A stretch of DNA of 64,000 bases from Streptomyces sp. Y2F8-2 (GCF_014905555.1 NZ_BNGS01000013.1:62001-126000), one strand, 5' to 3'; shown: positions 41,694 to 50,234, counted from the stretch's first letter. Notes: generated by a model from the letters alone, not told the origin. A program made the numbers and translations.

Positions 41694-42718
41694 AGCGCCC
41701 CTCCCCCGTGCGCCACTTCTTCCGGGGTCCTGTCCGTGCAGGCGGCGATGGTCCGCTTGAGCCCTTCCTCCCAGGTCACCTTCGGTACCCAGCCGAAGAG
41801 TTCGCGGGCGAGGGTCGTGTCGGGCCGGCGCCCCGCGGGATCGCCCGGGTCCCGGTCGACGAAGGCCAGGCGCGAGGTGGAGCCGGTGAGGGCGATCACC
41901 CGGCGCGCGATCTCCTCGACGGTGGTCTCCTCGTCTCCGCCGATGTTGACGGGCCGCACGGACCGGCTGGCGGCGACTCGCAGGATGCCGTCGACGGTGT
42001 CGTCGACATAGCACAGGGAGCGGGTCTGGGTGCCGTCGCCCTCGATGGTGACGGGTTCCCCGGCCAGTGCCTGCCGGATGAAGGCGGGGAGGGCCTGACG
42101 GCCGTCCGCCGGCATCCGGGGGCCATAGGTGGTGAACACCCGTACGACTCCCGCGTCGGTGCCCCGGGCGCGCGCGTGGGCGGTGGTGAGCGCCTCGGCG
42201 AACCGCTTGGACTCGTCGTAGGCGCTGTGCGGTCCCACGGGGTCGACGTCGCCCCAGTAGTCCTCCCGCTGCGGGTGCACCGCCGGATCGCCGTAGACCT
42301 GGCAGGAGGAGCCCAGCAGGAAGCGGGCGCCGTCCCGGTCGGCGACGGCCAGCGCGTTGCGCGTGCCGAGGCCGCAGGCGGCGATCGTCTCCAGGGCCCG
42401 GTCCCGGGCGTCGGCGGGGGAGGCGGGACCGGCGAAGTGCAGCACCACGTCATAGGGGCCGGCGAGGGCTTCGCGGCTCTCGGGCCGCGCGATGTCGCAC
42501 TCCACGAACCGGAAGCCCGGCCGGCCGGTCAGATGGGCGATGTCGGCCGCCGATCCCGACACCAGGTCGTCCACGCAGTCGACGTCGATCCCGCTGTCCA
42601 GGAGACGTTCGCACAGGTGTGAGCCGAGGAATCCAGCACCTCCGGTCACCGCCGCGCGCCCCCAGAAGGGCCGGGCCGTCGGCAGCGGGGAGAACGTGGT
42701 CGTCGGCGTCATCAGCAC
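41690..42718 (-). CDS. UXS-like epimerase with altered active site
   Basis: 342 residues. GTG 42718 has GGAAGG 5 bp upstream; ATG 42712 is an alternative. It is the paralogue of the epimerase at 22042: GGAGFLGSHLCERLL, FAGPASPADA, GLGTRNALAVA, YDESK (Tyr167, Lys171), AGEPVTIEGDGTQTRSLCYVDDTV. The active-site segment STSEVYGD of the first protein reads SSCQVYGD here: the Glu becomes Gln140 and the Thr becomes Ser138. In UXS this Glu takes part in sugar oxidation/decarboxylation. So a different reaction, or loss of activity, is likely. Confidence 0.8.
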   Translation of the reverse strand: MLMTPTTTFSPLPTARPFWGRAAVTGGAGFLGSHLCERLLDSGIDVDCVDDLVSGSAADIAHLTGRPGFRFVECDIARPESREALAGPYDVVLHFAGPASPADARDRALETIAACGLGTRNALAVADRDGARFLLGSSCQVYGDPAVHPQREDYWGDVDPVGPHSAYDESKRFAEALTTAHARARGTDAGVVRVFTTYGPRMPADGRQALPAFIRQALAGEPVTIEGDGTQTRSLCYVDDTVDGILRVAASRSVRPVNIGGDEETTVEEIARRVIALTGSTSRLAFVDRDPGDPAGRRPDTTLARELFGWVPKVTWEEGLKRTIAACTDRTPEEVAHGGGAL

Positions 42719-42958
42719 GTGGTCCTTCCGCCTTCCTTTCGCCGATGGTGACGCACGCCTGTGCGCGGCGGCCGGTCGAGTGCCCCGGCGGGTCGTTTTC
42801 ATGCTCGGGCCTGCGGTGAGGGCGTGCCACAGGGGCGCGGGCACCGCACCGCCGACCGCGTGGCGGCCACGGCGGCTCGTCGCGGCTCGTTCGAGTGAAC
42901 CCGCGCGGCCGGACGGACCGCCCGGCATCCCCCGGGCCGAACGGGGTACTTCGCCGCC

Positions 42959-43966
42959 ATGCGGGTGAGCGTGATTGACGTGGGTTCGAACACGATCCGT
43001 CTGATGGTGGCGGACGTGGAGCGCGGTGTGCCCCTCCCGGTGCACACCGCGAAGTGGAAGCAGCGGCTGTCCGACCAGACGGACGCGGACGGGCGGATGG
43101 CGGACCCGGCGGTGGAGCAACTGGCCCAGTCGGTCGCCGAGGCCGCCGCGACGGCCGAGCGGTGGGGGTCGGGGCCGCCCCTGGCTTTCGCGACCGCGGT
43201 GGTGCGCGCCGCGCCCAACCGGCGGGAGGTCCTGGAGGCGGTGCGCGGCCGGACGGGTGTGGCCCTGTGCACGCTGCCCGGCGAGGTGGAGGCGGAGCTG
43301 ACGTTCCTCGCGGCACGGCGGTGGATGGGCTGGCGGTCCGGGCCGCTGGCGCTGCTCGACATCGGCGGCGGTTCCCTGGAGGTCGCGCTGGGCCGGGGCA
43401 GCCTCCCGGACTTCGCCGCGTCGCTGCCGCTCGGTGCGAACCGGCTGACCCGTGAGTTCTTCGCCGAGAACGATCCGCCCACCCCGGCGGACATCAAGGC
43501 GCTGCGCCGCAAGGTGCGTCACCAACTGCGCGACGTGGCCACGCGCGCCCGTTGGGAGAGCCCCTGCGCGGCGGTGGCGACCTCACGCACGTTCCAGCAG
43601 CTGGCACGGTTGTGCGGGGCGCCGCCGGGGCGGCACGGCCCGTTCGTGCACCGTGAGTTGCGCCGTGCGGATCTGCGGCGGGCCATCGACGCCCTGGCCT
43701 CCCGCCGGTCGGCGGAACGGGCCGACCTGCCGGGCATCTCCGCGCCACGGGCCCGCCAGAGCCTGGCCGGTGCCCTGGTCGCCCACACCGTCATGAAGCT
43801 GGCGAGCTTCGAGACGGTGACCGTCTGCCCGTGGGCGGTCAGGGAGGGTGTGCTGCTGCGGTCCATCGAGGACGGCATCGGCTGGTGGTCGAAGGTCGCG
43901 CGGGACGGTGAGGAGACGTTGTCGGGTGCCGCCGTCCCGCTGCGCGTGGCGGAACCGACGGCCTGA
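42959..43966 (+). CDS. Exopolyphosphatase/GppA-family phosphatase
   Basis: 335 residues, ATG 42959. The Ppx/GppA domain is in one piece: VSVIDVGSNTIRLMVADV at the start, FATAVVRAAPNRREVL, the GEVEAELTFLA segment, and LLDIGGGSLEVALGRG as the second phosphate-binding loop. LPLGANRLTREFF follows. It should hydrolyse polyphosphate or (p)ppGpp; a short-form protein without the C-terminal HD domain of E. coli Ppx is usual in actinomycetes. It is single and diverges from the minus-strand glycan set. A 10-bp hairpin follows at 43991. Confidence 0.88.
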   Translation: MRVSVIDVGSNTIRLMVADVERGVPLPVHTAKWKQRLSDQTDADGRMADPAVEQLAQSVAEAAATAERWGSGPPLAFATAVVRAAPNRREVLEAVRGRTGVALCTLPGEVEAELTFLAARRWMGWRSGPLALLDIGGGSLEVALGRGSLPDFAASLPLGANRLTREFFAENDPPTPADIKALRRKVRHQLRDVATRARWESPCAAVATSRTFQQLARLCGAPPGRHGPFVHRELRRADLRRAIDALASRRSAERADLPGISAPRARQSLAGALVAHTVMKLASFETVTVCPWAVREGVLLRSIEDGIGWWSKVARDGEETLSGAAVPLRVAEPTA

Positions 43967-43990
43967 CCGGGACACCCTCAGGGCGGCGAC

Positions 43991-44022
43991 CGGGCCGCGG
44001 GACTGGAGCGCTCCGCGGCCCG
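43991..44022. terminator. Hairpin downstream of the exopolyphosphatase gene
   Basis: CGGGCCGCGG pairs perfectly with CCGCGGCCCG over a 12-nt loop that itself contains GGAGCGCTCC. It lies 25 bp past the stop. Confidence 0.6.
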
Positions 44023-44087
44023 GTCGTCGCTCTGAGGGCCGCACCCTCGTCCCGGCGTGCACAGGGAAGACCCCTCCAGACCCCTCT

Positions 44088-44150
44088 CCCCGCGTGCACG
44101 GGGTCCGTCTCCGCGTGCACGGGGTCACCCGTCTCTCCGTGCACGGGGTC
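44088..44150. repeat. Triple CCGCGTGCACGGGGTC direct repeat with palindromic core
   Basis: Units of about 16 bp, CCGCGTGCACGGGGTC at 44090-44105 and 44111-44126 and a near copy at 44135-44150, are spaced by 21 and 24 bp. A degenerate GCGTGCAC is at 44055. Each unit contains GTGCAC, a palindrome, and can fold as CCCCG...CGGGG. It lies between convergent genes, so it is not a promoter array. Possibly a repeated terminator-like or REP-type element. Confidence 0.65.
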
Positions 44151-44208
44151 GCCCCGAGCAGACGACTCCGCGGTGTGCGGCCGGCCCGGGCGGACGCCGG
44201 GTCGCCTC

Positions 44209-45117
44209 TCAGGCCCGGTCCGTCAAGGCTGCCACCAGTGCCGGGGCGTTGTCGTCGTCCGGGTCCTCCAGGAACTCGCGGCGCACCTGCCGGGCCGCGA
44301 CCCGGCCGGAGGTCAGGCACCACTGCCACCAGTGGTCCAGCCGCCGGGTGGTGAGGCGGTCCGCGGGGACCAGCGCGGGCCAGCCGCAGGCCTCGGCCTG
44401 GGCGGTCAGCTTGGCGCCGCCCTCGACGGGGTCCACGGCCAGGGCCGGCACTCCGCCGCGCAGCGCGAGCACCAGCCCGTGCAGCCGGTCGGTGACCACC
44501 AGGTCCATCCGGGACAGCACGGACTCGAACTGCCCGGGCGTGGCGCACAACCGCCAGTCGTGGCTGTCCAGCCGGGTCTCCAGCTCCACACGCGCGCAGT
44601 CCTTGCCGGCCAGCCACCGGGTGACCGTCTCGGCGGCCTCGTCGTGCCGGCGCCTCTCCCCGTACTCGTGCTGCCCGTGCGTGAGGATCACCCCGACGAC
44701 GGGCGTGGTCGTCTCGCTCGGCGCGTGGGTGGACAGGTCGGGAACGGGGCCCATGGCGGGCGCGTCCCTCGGCAGGACCCGGTGGAATCCGGTGACGGCC
44801 GGATCGTCGGCGTCCAGCACGGAGGTGCCGACCGCGATCCGCACGCAGTGCGAGAATCGCCGGTGCAGTTCCTCGATCCGGGGTCCGTGCAGCGGCCCGC
44901 AGATGAAGATCAGATGCGAATAGGAGGCGGGCCGTACGTCGTCCAGGTGCAGCGCCGACGGCCGGAAGCCGGGGCTCCACGCCACGTCGTAGGGGATCCC
45001 CTGGTGACGCAGCACGTCCTCGACCCGCCGCAGGGCCAGCACATCTCCCGCGGTGGCCTCGCCGTCCACAAAGCTGAACCATCCGGTCAGCAGAGTCCTC
45101 AGATGCCTCGCACACAC
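44209..45117 (-). CDS. Polysaccharide pyruvyl transferase family protein
   Basis: 302 residues from GTG 45117. The pattern LLTGWFSFVDGEATAGDVLALRRVEDVL at the start, then FICGPLHGPRIEELHRRFS, and the C-terminal VVTDRLHGLVLALRGGVPALAVDP block match the CsaB/WcaK pyruvyl transferase family, where the RLHG motif is diagnostic. These attach a pyruvate ketal from phosphoenolpyruvate to a surface sugar. It lies 2.4 kb beyond the minus-strand glycan set, same strand, so a role in decorating that glycan is plausible but unproved. The first codons have no clear ribosome-binding site. Confidence 0.78.
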   Translation of the reverse strand: MCARHLRTLLTGWFSFVDGEATAGDVLALRRVEDVLRHQGIPYDVAWSPGFRPSALHLDDVRPASYSHLIFICGPLHGPRIEELHRRFSHCVRIAVGTSVLDADDPAVTGFHRVLPRDAPAMGPVPDLSTHAPSETTTPVVGVILTHGQHEYGERRRHDEAAETVTRWLAGKDCARVELETRLDSHDWRLCATPGQFESVLSRMDLVVTDRLHGLVLALRGGVPALAVDPVEGGAKLTAQAEACGWPALVPADRLTTRRLDHWWQWCLTSGRVAARQVRREFLEDPDDDNAPALVAALTDRA

Positions 45118-45299
45118 AACGCCTCACGAGTGCCCCCTCGTCACGTGCTCACTCATCCCCGCAGGGGTTCGCAGACACCCGGGCCGGCGTTCACGGTCAC
45201 CGCGTCGGCGCGCCGGACGGCTGCGGTATCGTCCGGGCCCTCGGAGCCCGTACGGCGCGGGCCGGGAGTTCACGGAGTTCTGTCGACGAGGTGCCCGCC

Positions 45300-46166
45300 A
45301 TGACCGAAGCCGATCAGGGACCCGGGGCCGCGGCGGCCCGGTTCACCGGGCGTCCGGTGACCGGTGAGCGCCCGGGGTCCGGTGCGCTCGCGGAGGTCGT
45401 CCTCGACGGTGGCCGGGTGGTGATGGTCAAACGCGGCGACGAACCCGGCTCCCTGCGGGCCGAGGCGGCGGGGCTGCGCTGGCTGGCGGACGCCGGCGCG
45501 GTGCGTGTCCCCGCCGTGCACGGTCACGACGAGCACTGGCTTGTCACCGACCGCGTCCGGCCCGGGCGGCCCAGTGCCGAGGCGGCAGTGCGCTTCGGCC
45601 GCGAACTGGCGGCCCTGCACACGGCCGGTGCGCCCGCGTTCGGCGCCCCGCCGCCCGGTGGTCCCGAGGACGCGTACATCGGCCTCGCCCCGATGCGCAA
45701 CGTCGCCGGTGAGGACTGGCCGGGCTGGTACGGCGAGCACCGGGTGCTGCCCTATGTGCGCCGTGCGGTGGACGACGGCACGTTGCGGTCCACCGAGGCG
45801 ACGCTGTTCGAACGTGTCTGTGAGCGGCTGCCGGAGGTGGCCGGTCCCGCGGAGCCGCCCGCGCGGCTACACGGCGACCTGTGGAACGGGAACGTGTTGT
45901 GGGGCGCCGACGGCCACGCCTGGCTGATCGACCCGGCCGCGCACGGCGGACACCGGGAGACCGACCTCGCCATGCTGCACTTGTTCGGCTGCCCGCACCT
46001 GGACCGGGTGCTGGCCGGATACCAGGAGGCGACTCCGCTCGCGGACGGCTGGAGGGATCGGATCGGGCTGCACCAGCTCTTCCCGCTGCTGGTCCACACG
46101 GTGCTGTTCGGCGGCGGGTACGCGGGGCAGGCGCTCGCGGCGGCCCGCGCGGCCCTGGCGGCCTGA
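45300..46166 (+). CDS. Fructosamine kinase-family protein
   Basis: 288 residues. ATG 45300 is chosen because GAGGTG lies 8 bp before it; GTG 45291 is possible. The aminoglycoside-kinase-like fold shows ADAGAVRVPAVHGHDEHWLVTDRV, FGRELAALHTAGAPAFGAPP, and the catalytic RLHGDLWNGNVLWGADGHAWLIDPA with HGD and the metal-binding D. It phosphorylates ketosamines or ribulosamines, a protein-deglycation repair. It stands alone before the amidohydrolase gene, 65 bp away. Confidence 0.87.
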   Translation: MTEADQGPGAAAARFTGRPVTGERPGSGALAEVVLDGGRVVMVKRGDEPGSLRAEAAGLRWLADAGAVRVPAVHGHDEHWLVTDRVRPGRPSAEAAVRFGRELAALHTAGAPAFGAPPPGGPEDAYIGLAPMRNVAGEDWPGWYGEHRVLPYVRRAVDDGTLRSTEATLFERVCERLPEVAGPAEPPARLHGDLWNGNVLWGADGHAWLIDPAAHGGHRETDLAMLHLFGCPHLDRVLAGYQEATPLADGWRDRIGLHQLFPLLVHTVLFGGGYAGQALAAARAALAA

Positions 46167-46230
46167 CCCACCGCACGCGTGTTCCTCGGCAGGGTACGGT
46201 CTCCTGGTCACCGCACCCGGAGGAGCCGCC

Positions 46231-47028
46231 ATGTCCCGCGCCACCGACGCCTCGTTCGACCTGTTGCCCGGCGCCGACGGCTCTCCGGTGATCCTCCATG
46301 TGCCGCACGGGGCGCGGGAGATACCGGCGGACGTGCGTGAGGCCATCCTGCTCGACGACACGGCCCTCGCCCGGGAGCTGGATCACATCACGGACGCGCA
46401 CACCGGCGAACTGGCCGACCTCGCCGCGAAGGCCGCCACCGTCACGCCCTGGCGGTTCGTCAACCGGCTGTCACGGCTGGTGGTCGATCCCGAGCGGTTC
46501 CCCGACGAGCGGGAGGAGATGCTCGCCGTCGGGATGGGCGCCGTCTACACCCGCACCACGCACCGCGAGGTCCTGCGAGGGGACGGCACCGACCCGGAAC
46601 CGCTGCTGCGGCGCTACTTCCACCCGTACGCGCGGGCGATGACGGCGGCGGTCGCGGACAGGCTGGCCGCCACGGGCCGGGCCGTGGTCCTCGACGTCCA
46701 CTCCTACCCGACCTCCCCTCTGCCCTACGAACTGCACGGCGAAGGCCCCCGACCACCGGTCTGCCTGGGCACGGACTCCTTCCACACGCCGCCGGAGCTG
46801 CTCGCCCGGGCGCGTGAGGCGTTCGCCGGGTTCGGCGGAACGGGGGTCGACAGCCCCTTCTCCGGGGCGTACGTCCCCCTGGAGTTCTACGGCGCACAGC
46901 CCCGGGTCACCGCCCTGATGGTGGAGATCCGCCGGGACACCTACATGACCGAACCGGGCGGTGCCGCGGGCCCCGGTCTGCCCCGCCTCGCGTCGGCCCT
47001 GGCGGCCCTGGTGGACGCGGTGTCCTGA
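46231..47028 (+). CDS. N-formylglutamate amidohydrolase-like protein
   Basis: 265 residues, ATG 46231, behind GGAGGAGCC. The family marks are VILHVPHGAREIP (metal-binding His), NRLSRLVVDPERFPDE, RYFHPYARAM, and VLDVHSYPTSPLPYE. Members hydrolyse N-formylglutamate or related N-acyl amino acids in histidine breakdown; in actinomycetes many have unknown substrates. It ends 20 bp from the convergent DUF2000 gene. No hut genes are nearby, so the substrate remains open. Confidence 0.85.
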   Translation: MSRATDASFDLLPGADGSPVILHVPHGAREIPADVREAILLDDTALARELDHITDAHTGELADLAAKAATVTPWRFVNRLSRLVVDPERFPDEREEMLAVGMGAVYTRTTHREVLRGDGTDPEPLLRRYFHPYARAMTAAVADRLAATGRAVVLDVHSYPTSPLPYELHGEGPRPPVCLGTDSFHTPPELLARAREAFAGFGGTGVDSPFSGAYVPLEFYGAQPRVTALMVEIRRDTYMTEPGGAAGPGLPRLASALAALVDAVS

Positions 47029-47047
47029 GGGACGTCCCCGCCCGAGG

Positions 47048-47551
47048 TCACTGCAGCAGCGGAAGCTTGCCCACAATCTTGCTGACGCGGTTGCGCGGGC
47101 CCACGATGCTCACGGCGCAGTACACGAGGTCGTCGGTGGCGGTCTTGCCCACGGTGGCCTGGTAGTCGGCGTAGACCAGCGTCTCCTGGGCCGCGACCGG
47201 CATGTCGGCGACGAAGGTGTCGGCGTACGAGGCCGCCTTGGCGCGGATGGCGCGGAGAGTGTCGGCATCCGCCGCCAGGACCGAGCAGCCGGCCCAGGGC
47301 AGTCCCGGGTGCACGGCGCCCTCGGCGTCGGTGGCGTCTTCGCCGAGCAGCCCGGTCACCGCGGACTGCGTGGCCGCCGCGACGCAGACGGCGGCGTTGA
47401 CGGCGCGGCCCGAGGGCAGGTCCCGGTCGACGACCACGACCCACTTCAGCCGGGCGGCGCGGGTCGAGACGCCGGGGTCCACCTCCTCGGGGCGCAGCCG
47501 ATCTGCGAGCCGGTCGTGTTTTCGTCGGTCATGAGCTTGTCTCCTGAGCAT
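47048..47551 (-). CDS. DUF2000-family protein with disturbed 5' end
   Basis: The DUF2000 domain is complete (KWVVVVDRDLPSGRAVNAAVCVAAATQ, then HPGLPWAGCSVLAAD, VYADYQATV, VSIVGPRNRVSKIVGKLPLL). In this frame the start is ATG 47551 with a poor ribosome-binding site. A better-looking start, ATG 47532 behind CAGGAGACA, encodes MTDENTTGSQI but in the next frame, and it ends after 28 codons. The simplest reading is a single-base loss between 47532 and about 47490, by mutation or sequencing error, or a genuine start at 47551 or GTG 47482. Function unknown. Confidence 0.6.
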   Translation of the reverse strand: MLRRQAHDRRKHDRLADRLRPEEVDPGVSTRAARLKWVVVVDRDLPSGRAVNAAVCVAAATQSAVTGLLGEDATDAEGAVHPGLPWAGCSVLAADADTLRAIRAKAASYADTFVADMPVAAQETLVYADYQATVGKTATDDLVYCAVSIVGPRNRVSKIVGKLPLLQ

Positions 47552-47710
47552 TTCTGCGGCTGGTGCCGCGAATGCTAGGCAGGTGTGCGTCTCTGTCGCT
47601 TGACTGTCGAACTTTTGCAGGCCACGGCCGCCGCATGACCGCCAGTGGTGAACTTCATGCGGCAAGTCATCCGATGTGGCGTCGAACGTGCGGACATGGA
47701 TCGGGGCCCG

Positions 47711-48202
47711 TCACCGTTTCCCGCGCGGGACCGCCGGGGATCCGGCGGCGGGCTCGATACGCCGGGGCTGGACGTGCTCGTAGGCCATGGTGGTCTGCAC
47801 GTCGGCGACCTCACGGCGCTCGGTCAGCCGGTCGATGACGAAGGCGTAGACGCCGTTGACGTCCGGGACGGCGACGTGGATGAGGAAGTCGTGCGCTCCG
47901 GAGGTGACGAACAGGCCGATGACTTCGGGAAGCTGGGCCGCCCACTCGCGGAACCCCTCGATCACGGGGCGGGCCGGCGGCCGGATGCGGACCGAGATGA
48001 GCGCCTGGACCGGGCGGCCCACCGCCTCGAGGTCCACGGCCGCGTGGTAGCCCGTGATGACCCCGCGCTCCCGCAGCAGCCGTACCCGCTCCAGCGAGGT
48101 GGACGGGGAGACCCCCGTCCGCGCGGCCAGCTCCCGGTTGGTCTGCCGTGCGTCGTCCTGCAGTTCCCGCAGCAGGGCGCGGTCCAGTGCGTCCATGTCC
48201 AT
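47711..48202 (-). CDS. Lrp/AsnC-family transcriptional regulator
   Basis: 163 residues. ATG 48202 (MDMDALD...) is the likely start; GTG 48211 and ATG 48196 are close alternatives. Residues 1-60 carry the winged helix (LLRELQDDARQTNRELAARTGVSPSTSLERVRLLRERGVI). Residues 65-145 form the RAM effector domain (VQALISVRIRP, LPEVIGLFVTSGAHDFLIHVAVPDV). It probably binds an amino acid and controls nearby genes. DUF2000 follows downstream on the same strand after 159 bp; the alginate-lyase gene is divergent. Confidence 0.87.
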   Translation of the reverse strand: MDMDALDRALLRELQDDARQTNRELAARTGVSPSTSLERVRLLRERGVITGYHAAVDLEAVGRPVQALISVRIRPPARPVIEGFREWAAQLPEVIGLFVTSGAHDFLIHVAVPDVNGVYAFVIDRLTERREVADVQTTMAYEHVQPRRIEPAAGSPAVPRGKR

Positions 48203-48396
48203 GCCGCTCACTATGCCGTACGAAATTCGGCGGCAGCCGGGAATCTCCCTACGGCTGCTGGCCGCAGCGGTTCGACCCGCCGGTGTGCTCCGGTCCGTCA
48301 AGGCCGCGCCACTTTTTGTTATCGGCCGGGTCCGGGGCCGTCTCCTGTGCGCAATCGTCCGCATCGACCATCTGACGAGACCGAGGACGCACCCAC

Positions 48397-49857
48397 GTGA
48401 GAGCACGGATCAGCCGCCGGAGCATGCTGAAGATCGCCGGTACGGCCGCGGGCGCGGCCGCCGTCACCGCCGCCGTCCCCGCCCCCGGGGCGTCGGCGGC
48501 GGGCACGGCCTTCGCGCACCCGGGACTGCTGCACACCCAGGCCGACCTGGACCGCATGGCGGCCAAGGTGAAGGCGGGCGCCGCTCCCTACACGGCGGGT
48601 TTCGCCAAGCTCACCGCCAACCGGCACGCGCAGAGCACATGGACCGCCCGCCCGGCGGCGACCGTCTACCGGGGATCGGGCACACCGGAGAACTACAGGG
48701 TTCTCTACAACGACGTCCACGCCGCCTACCAGAACGCCCTGCGCTGGCACGTCAGCGGCGACAGCGCGCACGCGGACGCCGCCGTGGCGATCCTCAACGC
48801 CTGGTCCGCCACTCTGACCACGCTGGACGGCACGGCGGACCGGTTCCTGGCGGCCGGGCTGTACGGCTACCAGTTCGCCAACGCCGCCGAACTCGTGCGC
48901 GAGCGCGACGGGTTCGAGTTGGCCCGCTTCCAGAAGATGATGCGGTCCGTCTTCCTTCCGGTCAGCTCCGACTTCCTCACCAGCCACAACGGCGCCTACG
49001 TCAGCAACTACTGGACCAACTGGGACCTGGCCGCGATGGCCTGCGTCCTCGCCGTCGGCATCCTCTGCGACGACCGCACCGCGGTCGACCAGGCGGTCTC
49101 CTACTTCCGGAGCGGCGACGGCATGGGCTCGATCAGGAACGCGATCCCCGTGGTGCACCCCGACGGCCTCGCGGAATGGGCCGAGGCGGGCCGCGACCAG
49201 GGCCACGCCCTGCTCGGGGTCGGACTGATGGCCACGGTGTGCGAGATGGCCTGGAACCAGGGCATCGACCTGTACGGGTACGACGACAGCCGCTTCCTCA
49301 AGGGCGCCCAGTACGTGGCCAAGTGGAGCATGGGCGGATCCGTGCCCTACACCGCGCTGACCCGGAAGAAGGGCGCACCGGGCATCTGGTCCGGCAGTGA
49401 GACGACCAGCAAGGCGGCCGCCGTGGATCCGGCCATGACCCGTCCGATCTGGGCCATGATCGCCAACCACTACACCAAGCGCCGGGGGCTGGACGCCCCC
49501 TATGTCACGCGGATCGCGGCCAGGACGGCCCCGGAGGGCGGCGGCGGGGACTACGGGCCCAACAGCGGCGGATACGACCAGCTCGGTTTCGGCACCCTGA
49601 CGTTCACCCGCGACCGGGTGTCCACGGCCGAGGCGACGGCGTCCCCGACGCCCGTGTCCGGCGCGGCCACCGGGGCCGGAGGCGGGCCCTCCGCGCCGTC
49701 GTCCACGGCCGGTCCGCAGGGCGGCCGGGGCAGGGACCTGGCGAACACCGGCTCCTCGGACGTCCCCGCGTGGACCGCCGCCGCGGGCGTCACCGCCGTC
49801 GCGGGCGGACTGCTCCTGCTGCGCCGCCGCGGGCGCGCCGGGCGCGACAGCGCGTGA
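48397..49857 (+). CDS. Alginate lyase-family protein, Tat-exported and sortase-anchored
   Basis: 486 residues, GTG 48397. Residues 1-35 are a Tat signal (RISRRSMLKIAG, then an ASAAG cleavage site). Residues 40-400 form an alginate-lyase-like (alpha/alpha) barrel, with HTQADLDRMAAKVKAG, NYWTNWDLAAMACVLAVG, and the conserved RDQGHALLGVGLMA. The C-terminus after a Ser/Thr/Gly/Pro-rich linker is LANTG, a hydrophobic stretch (AWTAAAGVTAVAGGLLLL) and RRRGRAGR, which is the LAxTG signal of class E sortases. It should act on uronate polysaccharides at the cell wall. A hairpin follows at 49866. Confidence 0.88.
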   Translation: MRARISRRSMLKIAGTAAGAAAVTAAVPAPGASAAGTAFAHPGLLHTQADLDRMAAKVKAGAAPYTAGFAKLTANRHAQSTWTARPAATVYRGSGTPENYRVLYNDVHAAYQNALRWHVSGDSAHADAAVAILNAWSATLTTLDGTADRFLAAGLYGYQFANAAELVRERDGFELARFQKMMRSVFLPVSSDFLTSHNGAYVSNYWTNWDLAAMACVLAVGILCDDRTAVDQAVSYFRSGDGMGSIRNAIPVVHPDGLAEWAEAGRDQGHALLGVGLMATVCEMAWNQGIDLYGYDDSRFLKGAQYVAKWSMGGSVPYTALTRKKGAPGIWSGSETTSKAAAVDPAMTRPIWAMIANHYTKRRGLDAPYVTRIAARTAPEGGGGDYGPNSGGYDQLGFGTLTFTRDRVSTAEATASPTPVSGAATGAGGGPSAPSSTAGPQGGRGRDLANTGSSDVPAWTAAAGVTAVAGGLLLLRRRGRAGRDSA

Positions 49858-49865
49858 GCCGAAGG

Positions 49866-49896
49866 GCCGGCGGCCGACCGTCCCACGACCGCCGGC
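49866..49896 (+). terminator. Hairpin downstream of the alginate lyase gene
   Basis: GCCGGCGG pairs with CCGCCGGC over a 15-nt loop, starting 9 bp after the stop codon. Confidence 0.55.
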
Positions 49897-50027
49897 GTCC
49901 CCTCATACACGCCGAGTGCTCACCCCGCGACGCTCCGTGGAGGAGCGCCGATCGCGGCCCTCTCGGGATGCGCGCTGCGCCATCTGGGGGAAAGGTGAGG
50001 GGAGGATCGACTCGCAGAGGAGACAGA

Positions 50028-50234
50028 ATGTCGACGTCACAGCCTGATGCGTCGCGTCGTCCGGCCGATGACCGCGCCACGCCGGACGAGCTGCTGCACG
50101 CGTGCCCGCTCGAGACCTCGGCGGAGGATCTGGTCCTCGCCTCGGGGCGGGACATCACCCCCAGGACCCTCGCCTGGGCGGAGCGCAAGCTCGCCTCCGA
50201 GGGGCACGCCGCGCTGGACAAGCTACTGCCTTAG
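50028..50234 (+). CDS. Small hypothetical protein of 68 residues
   Basis: ATG 50028 follows GAGGAGACA, an excellent ribosome-binding site. The protein is hydrophilic: a Ser/Arg/Asp-rich N-terminus, then DELLHACPLETSAEDLVLASGRDITPRTLAWAERKLASEGHAALDKLLP, which is helical with an amphipathic end. I do not recognise a family. It overlaps the convergent DUF5133 gene by 12 bp. Codon use matches the neighbours. Confidence 0.75.
   Translation: MSTSQPDASRRPADDRATPDELLHACPLETSAEDLVLASGRDITPRTLAWAERKLASEGHAALDKLLP

Noticed and set aside
41690..43525. A start far upstream for the UXS-like epimerase (611-codon frame)
   Set aside because: The extension overlaps the divergent exopolyphosphatase gene and has no family resemblance; the paralogue starts just before the GGAGF motif.
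44055..44150. GTGCAC repeats as a CRISPR array
   Set aside because: Units are 16 bp with spacers of only 5-9 bp and no cas genes are near.
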